Positions 1 to 6,773 of a stretch of DNA of 11,683 nucleotides are shown here, one piece after another. The stretch spans positions 1-11,683 of the forward strand of contig JAQBZT010000058.1 of NCBI GenBank assembly GCA_027622355.1, written 5' to 3'. The DNA is from a bacterium. Lineage in GTDB: Bacteria; UBA8248. The translations under genes were made by a program, and so were the position numbers. The notes below the pieces were generated by a model. That model was not told the DNA's origin. It was given only the letters and a program-made list of their open reading frames with translations, and searched no databases. The stretch's first letter is position 1, and every line of letters begins with the position of its first letter.

Positions 1-2151
1 CCCGCCCCCGCCGAGAAGTTCGAACTCAACCTCCCGCTTGCCGAGATCAACACCCACGACGCGCACGCTCACCGGATCGCCGAGGCGGAATCGCCTGCCC
101 GTCCGCTCGCCCAGGACGGAGAACTCCTCCGGGATGAACCGGTAGTAGTCATCCGCCAGCGCGGCGAGCGGCACCATGCCCTCGACGAAAATGTCCGCGA
201 GCTCGACAAAGATGCCGAAGGCGGCCGCCCCCGAGATGTGCCCCGAAAATCGCTCCCCCACCCGATCCTTCATGAAGAGCGCCTTGTGGAAGGCCACCAT
301 ATCGCGCTCGGCCGCTTCGGCGGTGCGCTCGGTCTCGGAGATGTGGGCGCAGCTCTCGGCAAGGGCGTCTGCATTCGGCCGGCTGCGATCCCCGCGGAGG
401 AGGCGCTTCAGCCGGCGGTGCACCAGAAGGTCCGCGTACCTGCGGATGGGCGAGGTGAAATGGGTGTAGTGGCTGAAGCCCAGCCCGAAGTGAAGCCCCG
501 GAGCGGGGGCATAGCGGGCCAGCCTCATGCTCCGCAGGACCACCAGATTCACAAAGCGCTCGATATCCTTTCCCGCCGCGGCGGCGAGCACCTCCTGCAG
601 GGCGCCGGGGCGCGCAAGTGCATCCGCTTGGGGGGCGGGGAGGCCGAGCTGCGCGAGAACGAACCGCACGGCCTGGAGTTTCTCCGCAACGGGTGCATCG
701 TGCACACGGTAGACGGCTGCTCCCCCCGCTTTCTCCAGAAACTCCGCCACGGCGCAGTTGGCCGCCAGCATGCACTCTTCCACCAGGCGGTGGGCGGCGT
801 TTCGCGGGGCGCGCTCGATGGCCCGGGGCGCGCCCTTCTCATCGAGGATGACTTCGGCCTCCGGCAACTCGAAGTCAAGACTCCCTTGCGTCATCCGGCG
901 GGCATGAAGCAGGCGGGAGAGCGCGGCGATCTCGTCCAGCTCTTTTTTGAGACCCGCCGCCGCGCGGTACTCCGCCTCCTCCGGTATCTGCCGCCCCTCG
1001 AGAACGGCGCCGGCGCCGTGGTAGGTGAGCTGCCCTCGCGAGCGAATCCACCCAAAGGTGAGCCGGAAGCCCACGCGCTCTCCCTTCGCGTTGAAATCGA
1101 GAAACGCCGACAAGGTGCGGCGGACCTCGCCGCTCGAGAGGGAGCAGACATCGCCCGAGAGTTTCGGCGGCAGCATCGGGATCGCCCGATCGGGAAAGTA
1201 GACGCTGTTCCCGCGGCGGGACGCCTCGCCATCGATCGCCGTGCCCGCCGGGACGTAGTGGCTCACATCGGCGATGTGGACGCCGAGACGACGGACGCCG
1301 CCCTCAAGCGCCTCGATCGAAAGGGCATCGTCCCTGTCACGGGCGGTCCGGGGGTCGATGGAGAGCACCGTGAGATCGCGCAGATCCTCCACCCCTTCGG
1401 GCAAGGGATCGCTCTCGCGGGGCGCACGCCACTCCTCGGCCTCTTTCAGTACCTTCACCGGGAAATCCTCGCGCAAGCCGTACTTGGCGATGATCATCCT
1501 CTGCTCGGCGGCGGGGTCTTCCGGATAGCCGAAGGCGCGGAGGATATTCCCCTGTGCCTCCGTCCGGGGGCCGGGAAAGCGGGTGATCTCCACCTCGACC
1601 CACTCCCCGCGGCGCACTCCCTTCCATCCGCCCGCAGGGAGATAAACCGGATGGGAGATGTGCGTGTCCTGAGGCTCGACCCAGGCCCGCCGCCCTTCCA
1701 CCACCAACCGGCCCACCAGGGAGGAATGGGCGCGCACATCAATCGAAACGATGCTCCCCTCGCGCCGGCCGTCCTCCCCCACCTTCTCGACGCGGGCGCT
1801 CACCTGATCGCCGTCCATCGCGCCCCGCGTCCGGCTCCGCGAGATGAAGACATCTCCCTTCTTCTCCTCGGCGCTCCCCGGCGCGGGCAACACGAAGCCG
1901 TAGCCCTGCCGGTGCCCCCGGAAAACGCCCCGGCAAAGGGAGAGGCTCTCCGGCAGCGCGTAGCGCGCGCGCACGCGGACCAGGGTGCCCGCCTCCGCGA
2001 GGGCGCGCATCTTTTTGCGGAGGGCGGGTCGTTCGTTGGCCGGAATTTTGAGGATATTGACGATCTCCCGCACCGCCATGGGCCGCCCCTCCCGGGAGAG
2101 GAGGGAGAGCGCCGCCTGTTCGGCCGCGGAATGGGACCGGTCCGCTTTCAT
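1..2151 (-). CDS. rnr: Ribonuclease R (3'-5' exoribonuclease, RNB/S1 family), 3' end cut by window edge
   Basis: RNase R degrades structured RNA 3' to 5', releasing nucleoside monophosphates, and acts in mRNA and rRNA turnover in the cytoplasm. I read 717 in-frame codons from the ATG at 2151 to the left edge without a stop. Domains in order: an N-terminal winged-helix segment (about residues 8-65), cold-shock-like RNA-binding domains (about 70-230, including GYGFVLP and GDVFISR), the RNB catalytic core (about 247-590) and an S1 domain (about 628-711). The catalytic cluster DPRTARDRDD holds the four expected aspartates D266, D272, D274 and D275. Other family signatures are GVHIADVSHYVP, AIPMLPPKLS and HFTSPIRRYADLLVHR (H564-R571 region), and DDYYRF in S1. 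The start is the first ATG after an in-frame TGA at 2194-2196; no strong Shine-Dalgarno is visible. The basic C-terminal tail usual in RNase R would lie outside. It lies 58 bp behind the phosphatase gene on the same strand, so co-transcription is likely. RNase II is less likely because of the N-terminal winged helix and the length. Confidence 0.95.
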   Translation of the reverse strand, partial: MKADRSHSAAEQAALSLLSREGRPMAVREIVNILKIPANERPALRKKMRALAEAGTLVRVRARYALPESLSLCRGVFRGHRQGYGFVLPAPGSAEEKKGDVFISRSRTRGAMDGDQVSARVEKVGEDGRREGSIVSIDVRAHSSLVGRLVVEGRRAWVEPQDTHISHPVYLPAGGWKGVRRGEWVEVEITRFPGPRTEAQGNILRAFGYPEDPAAEQRMIIAKYGLREDFPVKVLKEAEEWRAPRESDPLPEGVEDLRDLTVLSIDPRTARDRDDALSIEALEGGVRRLGVHIADVSHYVPAGTAIDGEASRRGNSVYFPDRAIPMLPPKLSGDVCSLSSGEVRRTLSAFLDFNAKGERVGFRLTFGWIRSRGQLTYHGAGAVLEGRQIPEEAEYRAAAGLKKELDEIAALSRLLHARRMTQGSLDFELPEAEVILDEKGAPRAIERAPRNAAHRLVEECMLAANCAVAEFLEKAGGAAVYRVHDAPVAEKLQAVRFVLAQLGLPAPQADALARPGALQEVLAAAAGKDIERFVNLVVLRSMRLARYAPAPGLHFGLGFSHYTHFTSPIRRYADLLVHRRLKRLLRGDRSRPNADALAESCAHISETERTAEAAERDMVAFHKALFMKDRVGERFSGHISGAAAFGIFVELADIFVEGMVPLAALADDYYRFIPEEFSVLGERTGRRFRLGDPVSVRVVGVDLGKREVEFELLGGGG

Positions 2152-2209
2152 CCGCGGGCCGCCATCAAGGGAAAAAGAGAGGAAACCCGATTTTCAGAAA
2201 GGGCGGGGG

Positions 2210-2890
2210 TCACGCTTCATCCTCGTTTAGTTCGCTGATATCCGCCTGATAGGTTTTGATGAGTTTGCCGCCCGCGAGCTGGACGCAGGTGAGCTTCCTG
2301 CCGTAAGCCGCACCGGTGTCGATCCCCAAAAAGCGGGGAAGCTCGTTCAGGACTTCCGGCATGGGGGTGTGGCCGAAGACCACGGGCCGCCCGAAGTCGG
2401 CGTCGGACTCGAAAAAATCCTTCCGGATCCACATCAGATCTTCGGGCTTCTGCTCGCTCAGGCGCACGCCGGGCCGGAAGCCGGCATGAACGAAGATGAA
2501 CCCGTCCGACTGATGGACGTACTGAAGGTTCTGGAAAAAGTGCGCGTGAAGCGCGGGAAGCTGCGGCGGGCCTTCGCGAGGGTCGATACCGTAGCTCTGG
2601 AGGGTTTCGTACCCCCCGTTCATCAGGAAAATGCCGGATTGGTAGCGGCCCTCCTCATAAACGTAGTCCAGGAACATGTCCTCATGGTTGCCGCGCAGGA
2701 AAACCGAGCGGGGATATTTGAGGCGGAATTCGAGGACATCCTCGACAACCCCGCGCGAGTCGGGACCGCGATCGATGTAGTCGCCGATAAAAACGATTTC
2801 GTCTTCCTTTTCGAACGGAACCCGCTCGATCAGGAGACGCAGCAGCCGGCGCTGCCCGTGAATGTCTCCAATGGCATAGAGCTTCGGCAT
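2210..2890 (-). CDS. PPP-family metallophosphoesterase (Ser/Thr phosphatase or ApaH-like)
   Basis: This 226-residue protein has the full calcineurin-like PPP signature: GDIHG (D9, H11), GDYIDRGPDS (D37, D40, R41), GNHED (N68, H69), VHAG (H135) and FGHTP (H174), which supply the ligands of the two-metal centre. It ends with GIDTGAAYGRKLTCVQL, typical of the bacterial PrpA/ApaH-like branch. It should hydrolyse phosphoester bonds, either on phosphoproteins (Ser/Thr/Tyr) or on dinucleoside tetraphosphates; sequence alone does not decide. I chose the ATG at 2890 because the beta strand leading into GDIHG begins at once after it, as in relatives. An in-frame ATG 16 codons upstream (2938) would add a Ser/Gly-rich tail without homology, and neither site has a good Shine-Dalgarno. 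It is the first gene of a minus-strand pair with rnr downstream, a link to RNA turnover that remains inference. Confidence 0.9.
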   Translation of the reverse strand: MPKLYAIGDIHGQRRLLRLLIERVPFEKEDEIVFIGDYIDRGPDSRGVVEDVLEFRLKYPRSVFLRGNHEDMFLDYVYEEGRYQSGIFLMNGGYETLQSYGIDPREGPPQLPALHAHFFQNLQYVHQSDGFIFVHAGFRPGVRLSEQKPEDLMWIRKDFFESDADFGRPVVFGHTPMPEVLNELPRFLGIDTGAAYGRKLTCVQLAGGKLIKTYQADISELNEDEA

Positions 2891-3108
2891 GGGGGAAAAA
2901 CGACCCGAGGAGAAAGGGACGGAAAAACCGCCCGTCATCCGGGCGGAAGAGGAGCTATTTTAGGTTTCCCCCGGAAAAAGGCGCAACCCGGCTCCCGATT
3001 TGCCGCAAAACCAGAGACCTCCACGCGATAGACATGCAATACATTAACAATCAACTATTTAGAGGATAATTTTTCGTCCCGATGCGGAAAAAAATAAACC
3101 ACTTCAGT

Positions 3109-3136
3109 TTCACATATTCCGATAAAATGATATTAA
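3109..3136 (+). promoter_or_regulatory. Candidate sigma70-type promoter for the cNMP-binding gene
   Basis: A -35 box TTCACA (3109-3114, 5 of 6 to consensus) and a -10 box TATTAA (3131-3136, 4 of 6) are separated by 16 bp in the AT-rich island. Transcription would start near 3143 and give a leader of about 58 nt before the ATG at 3201. AT-rich sequence yields such matches easily, so this is a moderate call. Confidence 0.4.
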
Positions 3137-3142
3137 TTAAAA

Positions 3143-3172
3143 GCAGGCATCCTGTCGCCGGGAATCCAGAGA
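3143..3172. repeat. Probable remnant of an interspersed palindromic repeat (CCGGGAATCCAG type)
   Basis: The stretch contains CAGG-CAT-CCTG (a 4-bp stem) followed by CGCCGGGAATCCAGAG. The GGGAATCCAG end is typical of short dispersed repeats common in environmental bacterial genomes. Read in reverse, it encodes the SLDSRRQDAC peptide often seen in spurious ORFs over such repeats. Only one copy is in the window, so its repeat status rests on recollection of the family and not on a second copy. It would lie in the 5' leader of the downstream gene. Confidence 0.35.
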
Positions 3173-3200
3173 GGCTCGGGAGCCGTAGCGCGGAGGGACA

Positions 3201-3749
3201 ATGAACGCCAATGCAAGCGCACCTGACCGGATGATTCGGTTCATGCAGTCCACGACCCTCTTCAAGGGGCTCTCCGACACCGAGGTCAAGCTCATCGTCG
3301 GTAAAGCCCGGCGGGAGAAGGTCAAGGAGTTCGACTACGTGTTCAAGGAGAAGGAACCCGGCGATTCCCTCTATTATATCCTAGAGGGCCAGGTCTATCT
3401 GACACGGAGCATTCTCGACTCCGAGGAATTTCTCACCATGTTCGACAAGGGAGATACCTTCGGCGAAACCGCCCTGTTGGCCGGCGGCACCCGGACGGCC
3501 ACTGTCCGCGCAAAGAAAAACTGCCTCCTCCTCTCCATCGGCGACACAGCCCTGCAGGAACTTCCCGCCGATCTCGGCATCAAGCTCATACGGAACATCG
3601 CCATCACCACAACAGAAAAACTCGGAATGGCCAACGGCATGATCTACCGCCTGTTCGAGCAACTTCAGAAGCTGCAGCCCGAACAAAAAGACCATACCGC
3701 GACCGAAGACGAATTCGTCGAAGGCCTCGGTGATGAGATCGACATCTGA
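3201..3749 (+). CDS. Stand-alone cyclic-nucleotide-binding (CNB) domain protein
   Basis: This 182-residue protein is almost entirely one CNB domain (about residues 15-130) of the CAP/PKA-regulatory type. The N-terminal part LFKGLSDTEVKLI is the usual entry helix. GDSLYYILEGQVYL (54-67) is the central beta-roll. FGETALLAGGTRTATVRA (87-104) is the phosphate-binding cassette, with Glu89 and Arg98 in the positions that hold the ribose hydroxyl and cyclic phosphate. Binding of cAMP or cGMP is therefore plausible. There is no helix-turn-helix, kinase or channel domain. The last 50 residues form a helix and an acidic tail ending in DEIDI. It probably acts as a regulatory subunit or adaptor in the cytoplasm; its partner is unknown. 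The start is backed by GGAGGG at 3192-3197, three bases before the ATG. The gene stands alone, convergent with polA. Confidence 0.88.
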   Translation: MNANASAPDRMIRFMQSTTLFKGLSDTEVKLIVGKARREKVKEFDYVFKEKEPGDSLYYILEGQVYLTRSILDSEEFLTMFDKGDTFGETALLAGGTRTATVRAKKNCLLLSIGDTALQELPADLGIKLIRNIAITTTEKLGMANGMIYRLFEQLQKLQPEQKDHTATEDEFVEGLGDEIDI

Positions 3750-3780
3750 ATAAACGCTTCCGGAGTGCTCTCCAGCTCCC

Positions 3781-6546
3781 TCAGTCCACTTCGCCCCAGT
3801 TGTCCCCGACGTTCGCTTTCGCGGCGAGCGGAACCCGCAGGGGGAAGGCCCGGGCCATCTCTTCCTCTACCAGTTGCGTAACCGCCTTCAGCTCCTTCGG
3901 CGGAGTTTCAAAGAGAAGCTCATCGTGCACCTGGACGAGCAGGCGCGCCTTGCGCTTTTCCTTCCGCAGGCGCGCTGCGATCGCCACCATCGCCTTCTTG
4001 ATAATATCCGCCGCACTTCCCTGAATGACGGAATTCACGGCGGTCCGCTCGGCCGCGCTCCGGATGTTGCGGTTTTGGCTCTTCAGGTCCGGGATATACC
4101 GGCGGCGATCAAGAATGGTCGAAACGTAGCCCCGCTCGGTGGCCTCGGCGATGACCTCATCCACGAAGGCGGGAACTTTCGCAAAGCGCTGAAAGTAGGT
4201 CTCGATGAAGACGCGCGCCTCATCGAAGCCGATGCCCACGGTCTGCGCCAGGCCGAACGCCCTTTGGCCGTAGACGATCCCGAAGTTGACCGCCTTCGCC
4301 ACCCGGCGCATCTCCCCTGTGACGTCAGCGGGCGAAACCCCGTAGACCGCCGAAGCCGTGGTCGCATGGATGTCCTCGCCCCGCTCGAAGGCGCCGACGA
4401 GACCGGGGTCTCCGGTGAAATGGGCGAGCACACGAAGCTCGATCTGGCTGTAATCCACCGAAAGCAGCTTCCAGCCCTCCTCCGGCAGGAACGCCCGCCG
4501 AATCCGGCGGCCAAGCTCCGTGCGGACGGGGATGTTCTGCAGGTTGGGGTCGGAGCTGCTCAGGCGGCCGGTCGCGGCCACAGTCTGGTTGAATTTGGCG
4601 TGGATGCGCCCGGTTTGCGGATGGACGAGGGCGGGAAGGGTGTCCACATAGGTGCTTTTGAGCTTGGAGAGCTGGCGGAAATTCACAATCTCCTCGGGAA
4701 GCGGATGCTGGGGCGCGAGCCGCTCGAGGGTGTCGAGGTCGGTGGAGGGCCCTGTTTTCGTCTTTTTGACGACGGGAAGGTTCAGCTTCTCGAAAAGAAT
4801 CTTCCGGAGTTGGAGCGTTGAGTTGATGTTGAACTCCTCCCCGGCCAGATCGTGGATTTTCTTCTGCATTTCATCGAGACGCGCCTCGAGGTCCTTGCTC
4901 ATTTCACCGAGAAAATCTCCGTCGAGCCGGATCCCCGTCATCTCCATCTCGCGCAGGACATCCAGAAGGGGCATCTCCAGCTCGCGGAAGAGCGAGGCGA
5001 GGCCCACCTTCTCCAGCTCCGGCGCCATCTTGTCGGCCAGGCGCAGGGTGAAGTCGGCGTCCTGGCACCCGTAGAGCGCGGCGGTCTCGGCGGGCACCTC
5101 GGCGAAGGGAATCTGCTTGGCCCCTTTCCCGCACAAATCGGCATACTTGATGGTCTGAAGGCCCAGAAAAGCGTCGGCCAGATGGTCCAGCCCGTGGCTC
5201 TGCCGATCGGAATGGAGGAGGTAGGAAGCCACCATGGTGTCGAACACCGGCTCCTGCACCTTGAGTCCGGCCCGGGCCAGAACCTCGATGTCGTACTTGA
5301 TGTTCTGGCCGATCTTCTCTTTCTTCGGCGATGTAAGCGCGGGGCGGACCGCCTCCAGCACTTTTTCCGACGGAAGCTGCGGACCGGATTCGATCCCCGT
5401 ATGCCCGACGGGGACATACCAGGCCTGTCCGGGGGAAACGCTGAAGTTGAAGCCCACGATCTCGGCGATCATGGCGTTGAGGGAGGTGGTTTCCAGATCG
5501 AGGCTGATGCGATCCGCCGCGCCGAGCGCCTTTTGCAGGGCGGCCAGCTCTTTCTGGGTGCGCACCAGCCGGTAGTCGCGCTCGCGCGCCGCGCCGAGCA
5601 GGCCGGAGAGCCCGCCCGCCGCTTCGGCCGCTTCCGCTTCGGTAGTCTTTTTTTCCGCTCCCTCATACCCCGGAAGCTGGGACAGGATATTCTTGATCTC
5701 CAGCTCCTCCACAAAGAGCCGGCGGGCGGCCTCCATGTCCGCTGCCTGGAGCCGGTAGTTCTCCAGATTCCCATCCACCGGGATGTCGCGTCTTATCGTG
5801 CACAGATCGAGCGAGAGGCGGGCGAGGTCGGCGTTCTCCTCGATATTCTGCCGCTGCTTGGGGCGCTTGATCTTTTCCGCCGAGGCGAGAACGGCTTCGA
5901 GCCCCCCGAACTCCTGGATGAGGGAGATGGCGGTCTTCTCCCCGATGCCGGGGACGCCGGGCACGTTGTCGGAGGAATCCCCCATCAGCGCCTGCACCTC
6001 GACCACCTTCTCCGGCGGCACCCCCCAGCGCGCCTCCACCTCAGCCGGCCCGAGGGTGATGTCCTTCATCGGGTCCCACATCGAGATCCGCTCGGTCACG
6101 AGCTGCATGAAATCCTTGTCGGCCGTGACGAGGATGACCTCGAAATCTTCCGCCGCCGCCTTTTCGGCCAGCGTGCCGATGATGTCGTCCGCCTCGGCCC
6201 CCTCGCGCGAGAGCGCCGGGATGCGGAGCACTTCGACCACACGCTGCATATAGGGGATCTGCACCACCATGTCCTCCGGCGGGGCGTCGCGGTTTCCCTT
6301 GTAGGCGGGATATATCTCGTGGCGGAAGGTGGGGGCGGGGGTGTCGAAGACGACGGCAATGTACTCGGGGGCCTTCTCTCTAATCACCTTGAGGAGCATG
6401 CGGGCGAAGGTGAGAACGGCTCCGGTCGGCATCCCCTTGGAGTTGGAGAGCCGCTGCCGGATCATGGCGTAATAGGCCCGGAACATGTAGCCGGAGCCGT
6501 CAATGAGATAGATGCGTTTGGCGGGGTCTTTCACGAAAACTCCCAT
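3781..6546 (-). CDS. polA: DNA polymerase I, three-domain, with 5' nuclease and proofreading
   Basis: At 921 residues it matches the usual length of bacterial Pol I, which fills gaps and removes RNA primers in repair and lagging-strand synthesis. The 5' nuclease domain (about 1-290) has AEADDIIGTLA, VTADKDFMQLV and GDSSDNVPGVPGIGEKTA. The 3'-5' exonuclease (about 325-520) keeps all three motifs: DLET with D350 and E352, NIKYD, and YGCQDADFT. Proofreading should thus be active. The polymerase has motif A SVDYSQIELR (D698), the O-helix KAVNFGIVYG with the Phe that disfavours dideoxynucleotides, and motif C VQVHDELLFE (D875). I chose the ATG at 6546, nine residues before KRIYLIDGSG; its Shine-Dalgarno is weak. 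A GTG at 6618 would add 24 residues rich in Arg and Ser without homology. Its stop is 31 bp from the convergent CNB gene. After YG the O-helix reads QRAFGLAQ where E. coli has MSAFGLAR, a mild variation. Confidence 0.97.
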   Translation of the reverse strand: MGVFVKDPAKRIYLIDGSGYMFRAYYAMIRQRLSNSKGMPTGAVLTFARMLLKVIREKAPEYIAVVFDTPAPTFRHEIYPAYKGNRDAPPEDMVVQIPYMQRVVEVLRIPALSREGAEADDIIGTLAEKAAAEDFEVILVTADKDFMQLVTERISMWDPMKDITLGPAEVEARWGVPPEKVVEVQALMGDSSDNVPGVPGIGEKTAISLIQEFGGLEAVLASAEKIKRPKQRQNIEENADLARLSLDLCTIRRDIPVDGNLENYRLQAADMEAARRLFVEELEIKNILSQLPGYEGAEKKTTEAEAAEAAGGLSGLLGAARERDYRLVRTQKELAALQKALGAADRISLDLETTSLNAMIAEIVGFNFSVSPGQAWYVPVGHTGIESGPQLPSEKVLEAVRPALTSPKKEKIGQNIKYDIEVLARAGLKVQEPVFDTMVASYLLHSDRQSHGLDHLADAFLGLQTIKYADLCGKGAKQIPFAEVPAETAALYGCQDADFTLRLADKMAPELEKVGLASLFRELEMPLLDVLREMEMTGIRLDGDFLGEMSKDLEARLDEMQKKIHDLAGEEFNINSTLQLRKILFEKLNLPVVKKTKTGPSTDLDTLERLAPQHPLPEEIVNFRQLSKLKSTYVDTLPALVHPQTGRIHAKFNQTVAATGRLSSSDPNLQNIPVRTELGRRIRRAFLPEEGWKLLSVDYSQIELRVLAHFTGDPGLVGAFERGEDIHATTASAVYGVSPADVTGEMRRVAKAVNFGIVYGQRAFGLAQTVGIGFDEARVFIETYFQRFAKVPAFVDEVIAEATERGYVSTILDRRRYIPDLKSQNRNIRSAAERTAVNSVIQGSAADIIKKAMVAIAARLRKEKRKARLLVQVHDELLFETPPKELKAVTQLVEEEMARAFPLRVPLAAKANVGDNWGEVD

Positions 6547-6661
6547 GCCTGAAGGATTTGACCCGGATGCGCTCACCCTCGCACGGGGGGGAAGCGAAAA
6601 GCAACGCCCCCTCCACACCCCCCGATCATCATGTGCAAATCCTTGTTTTTCTAGGGAAATC

Positions 6662-6691
6662 TTGACATTTTTCCACGTGAAGTTTTAGGAT
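6662..6691 (+). promoter_or_regulatory. Sigma70-type promoter for the 551-residue unknown gene
   Basis: A perfect -35 box TTGACA (6662-6667) is followed after 18 bp by TAGGAT (6686-6691, 4 of 6 to TATAAT). Transcription would begin near 6698, leaving a leader of about 75 nt before the ATG at 6773. The spacer carries the palindrome CACGTG within TTCCACGTGAAG (6671-6682), a possible operator. This is the best promoter match in the window and lies in the divergent polA/unknown intergenic region. No equally good promoter for polA is visible on the other strand. Confidence 0.6.
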
Positions 6692-6695
6692 AACG

Positions 6696-6773
6696 ATGGA
6701 CTTGAAGAAAATGGATTATTCGGGGCACCGCCCCGCTGGAAATAAAGGATCCTGCCCGGAGAGAAAAGCCTGA
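6696..6773 (+). other. Possible 25-codon leader ORF overlapping the next start (TGATG)
   Basis: An ATG at 6696, with AGGA at 6687-6690 five bases upstream, opens 25 codons (MDLKKMDYSGH... ending in ERKA). They stop at TGA 6771-6773, whose last base is the first base of the ATG at 6773. Such an overlap can couple translation. Against it, the AGGA is part of the proposed -10 box, so the two readings exclude each other unless transcription starts further upstream. Chance is a fair explanation at this length. Confidence 0.22.
6721..6735 (+). promoter_or_regulatory. GC-rich hairpin in the 5' leader
   Basis: CGGGGC-ACC-GCCCCG forms a perfect 6-bp stem with a 3-nt loop, 22 bp before the GGAGAG ribosome site (6758-6763) of the next gene. 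No T-run follows, so it is not an intrinsic terminator. It could modulate message stability or translation; function is unproven. Confidence 0.4.

Larger units (their letters stand above)
2891..3200. other. Divergent intergenic region with AT-rich core
   Basis: About 310 bp separates the minus-strand phosphatase from the plus-strand cyclic-nucleotide-binding gene. The part from about 3030 to 3142 is strikingly AT-rich against the surrounding GC-rich DNA, as expected for a divergent promoter region. A plausible plus-strand promoter and a repeat-like fragment are listed separately. On the minus strand a TTGATT box (3049-3054) is present, but I find no matching -10 box at good spacing, so the phosphatase promoter is unresolved. 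No ORF here looks real. Confidence 0.6.

Noticed and set aside
238..2238. 666-codon plus-strand ORF
   Set aside because: It lies wholly antisense to rnr, whose catalytic motifs are unmistakable; a long open antisense frame is common in GC-rich genes.
3137..3325. 62-codon minus-strand ORF
   Set aside because: It arises from the repeat-like fragment and the antisense of the CNB gene start; no ribosome site.
3762..3773. GGAG-TGCT-CTCC inverted repeat between the convergent CNB and polA genes
   Set aside because: A 4-bp stem without a T-run is too weak to call a terminator, although its place between convergent stops is suggestive.
4852..6552. 566-codon plus-strand ORF
   Set aside because: Antisense to polA; the product is low-complexity His/Leu/Arg-rich without motifs.
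6547..6618. N-terminal extension of Pol I from GTG at 6618
   Set aside because: The 24 extra residues lack homology; Pol I proteins begin shortly before the LIDGSGYMFRA motif.
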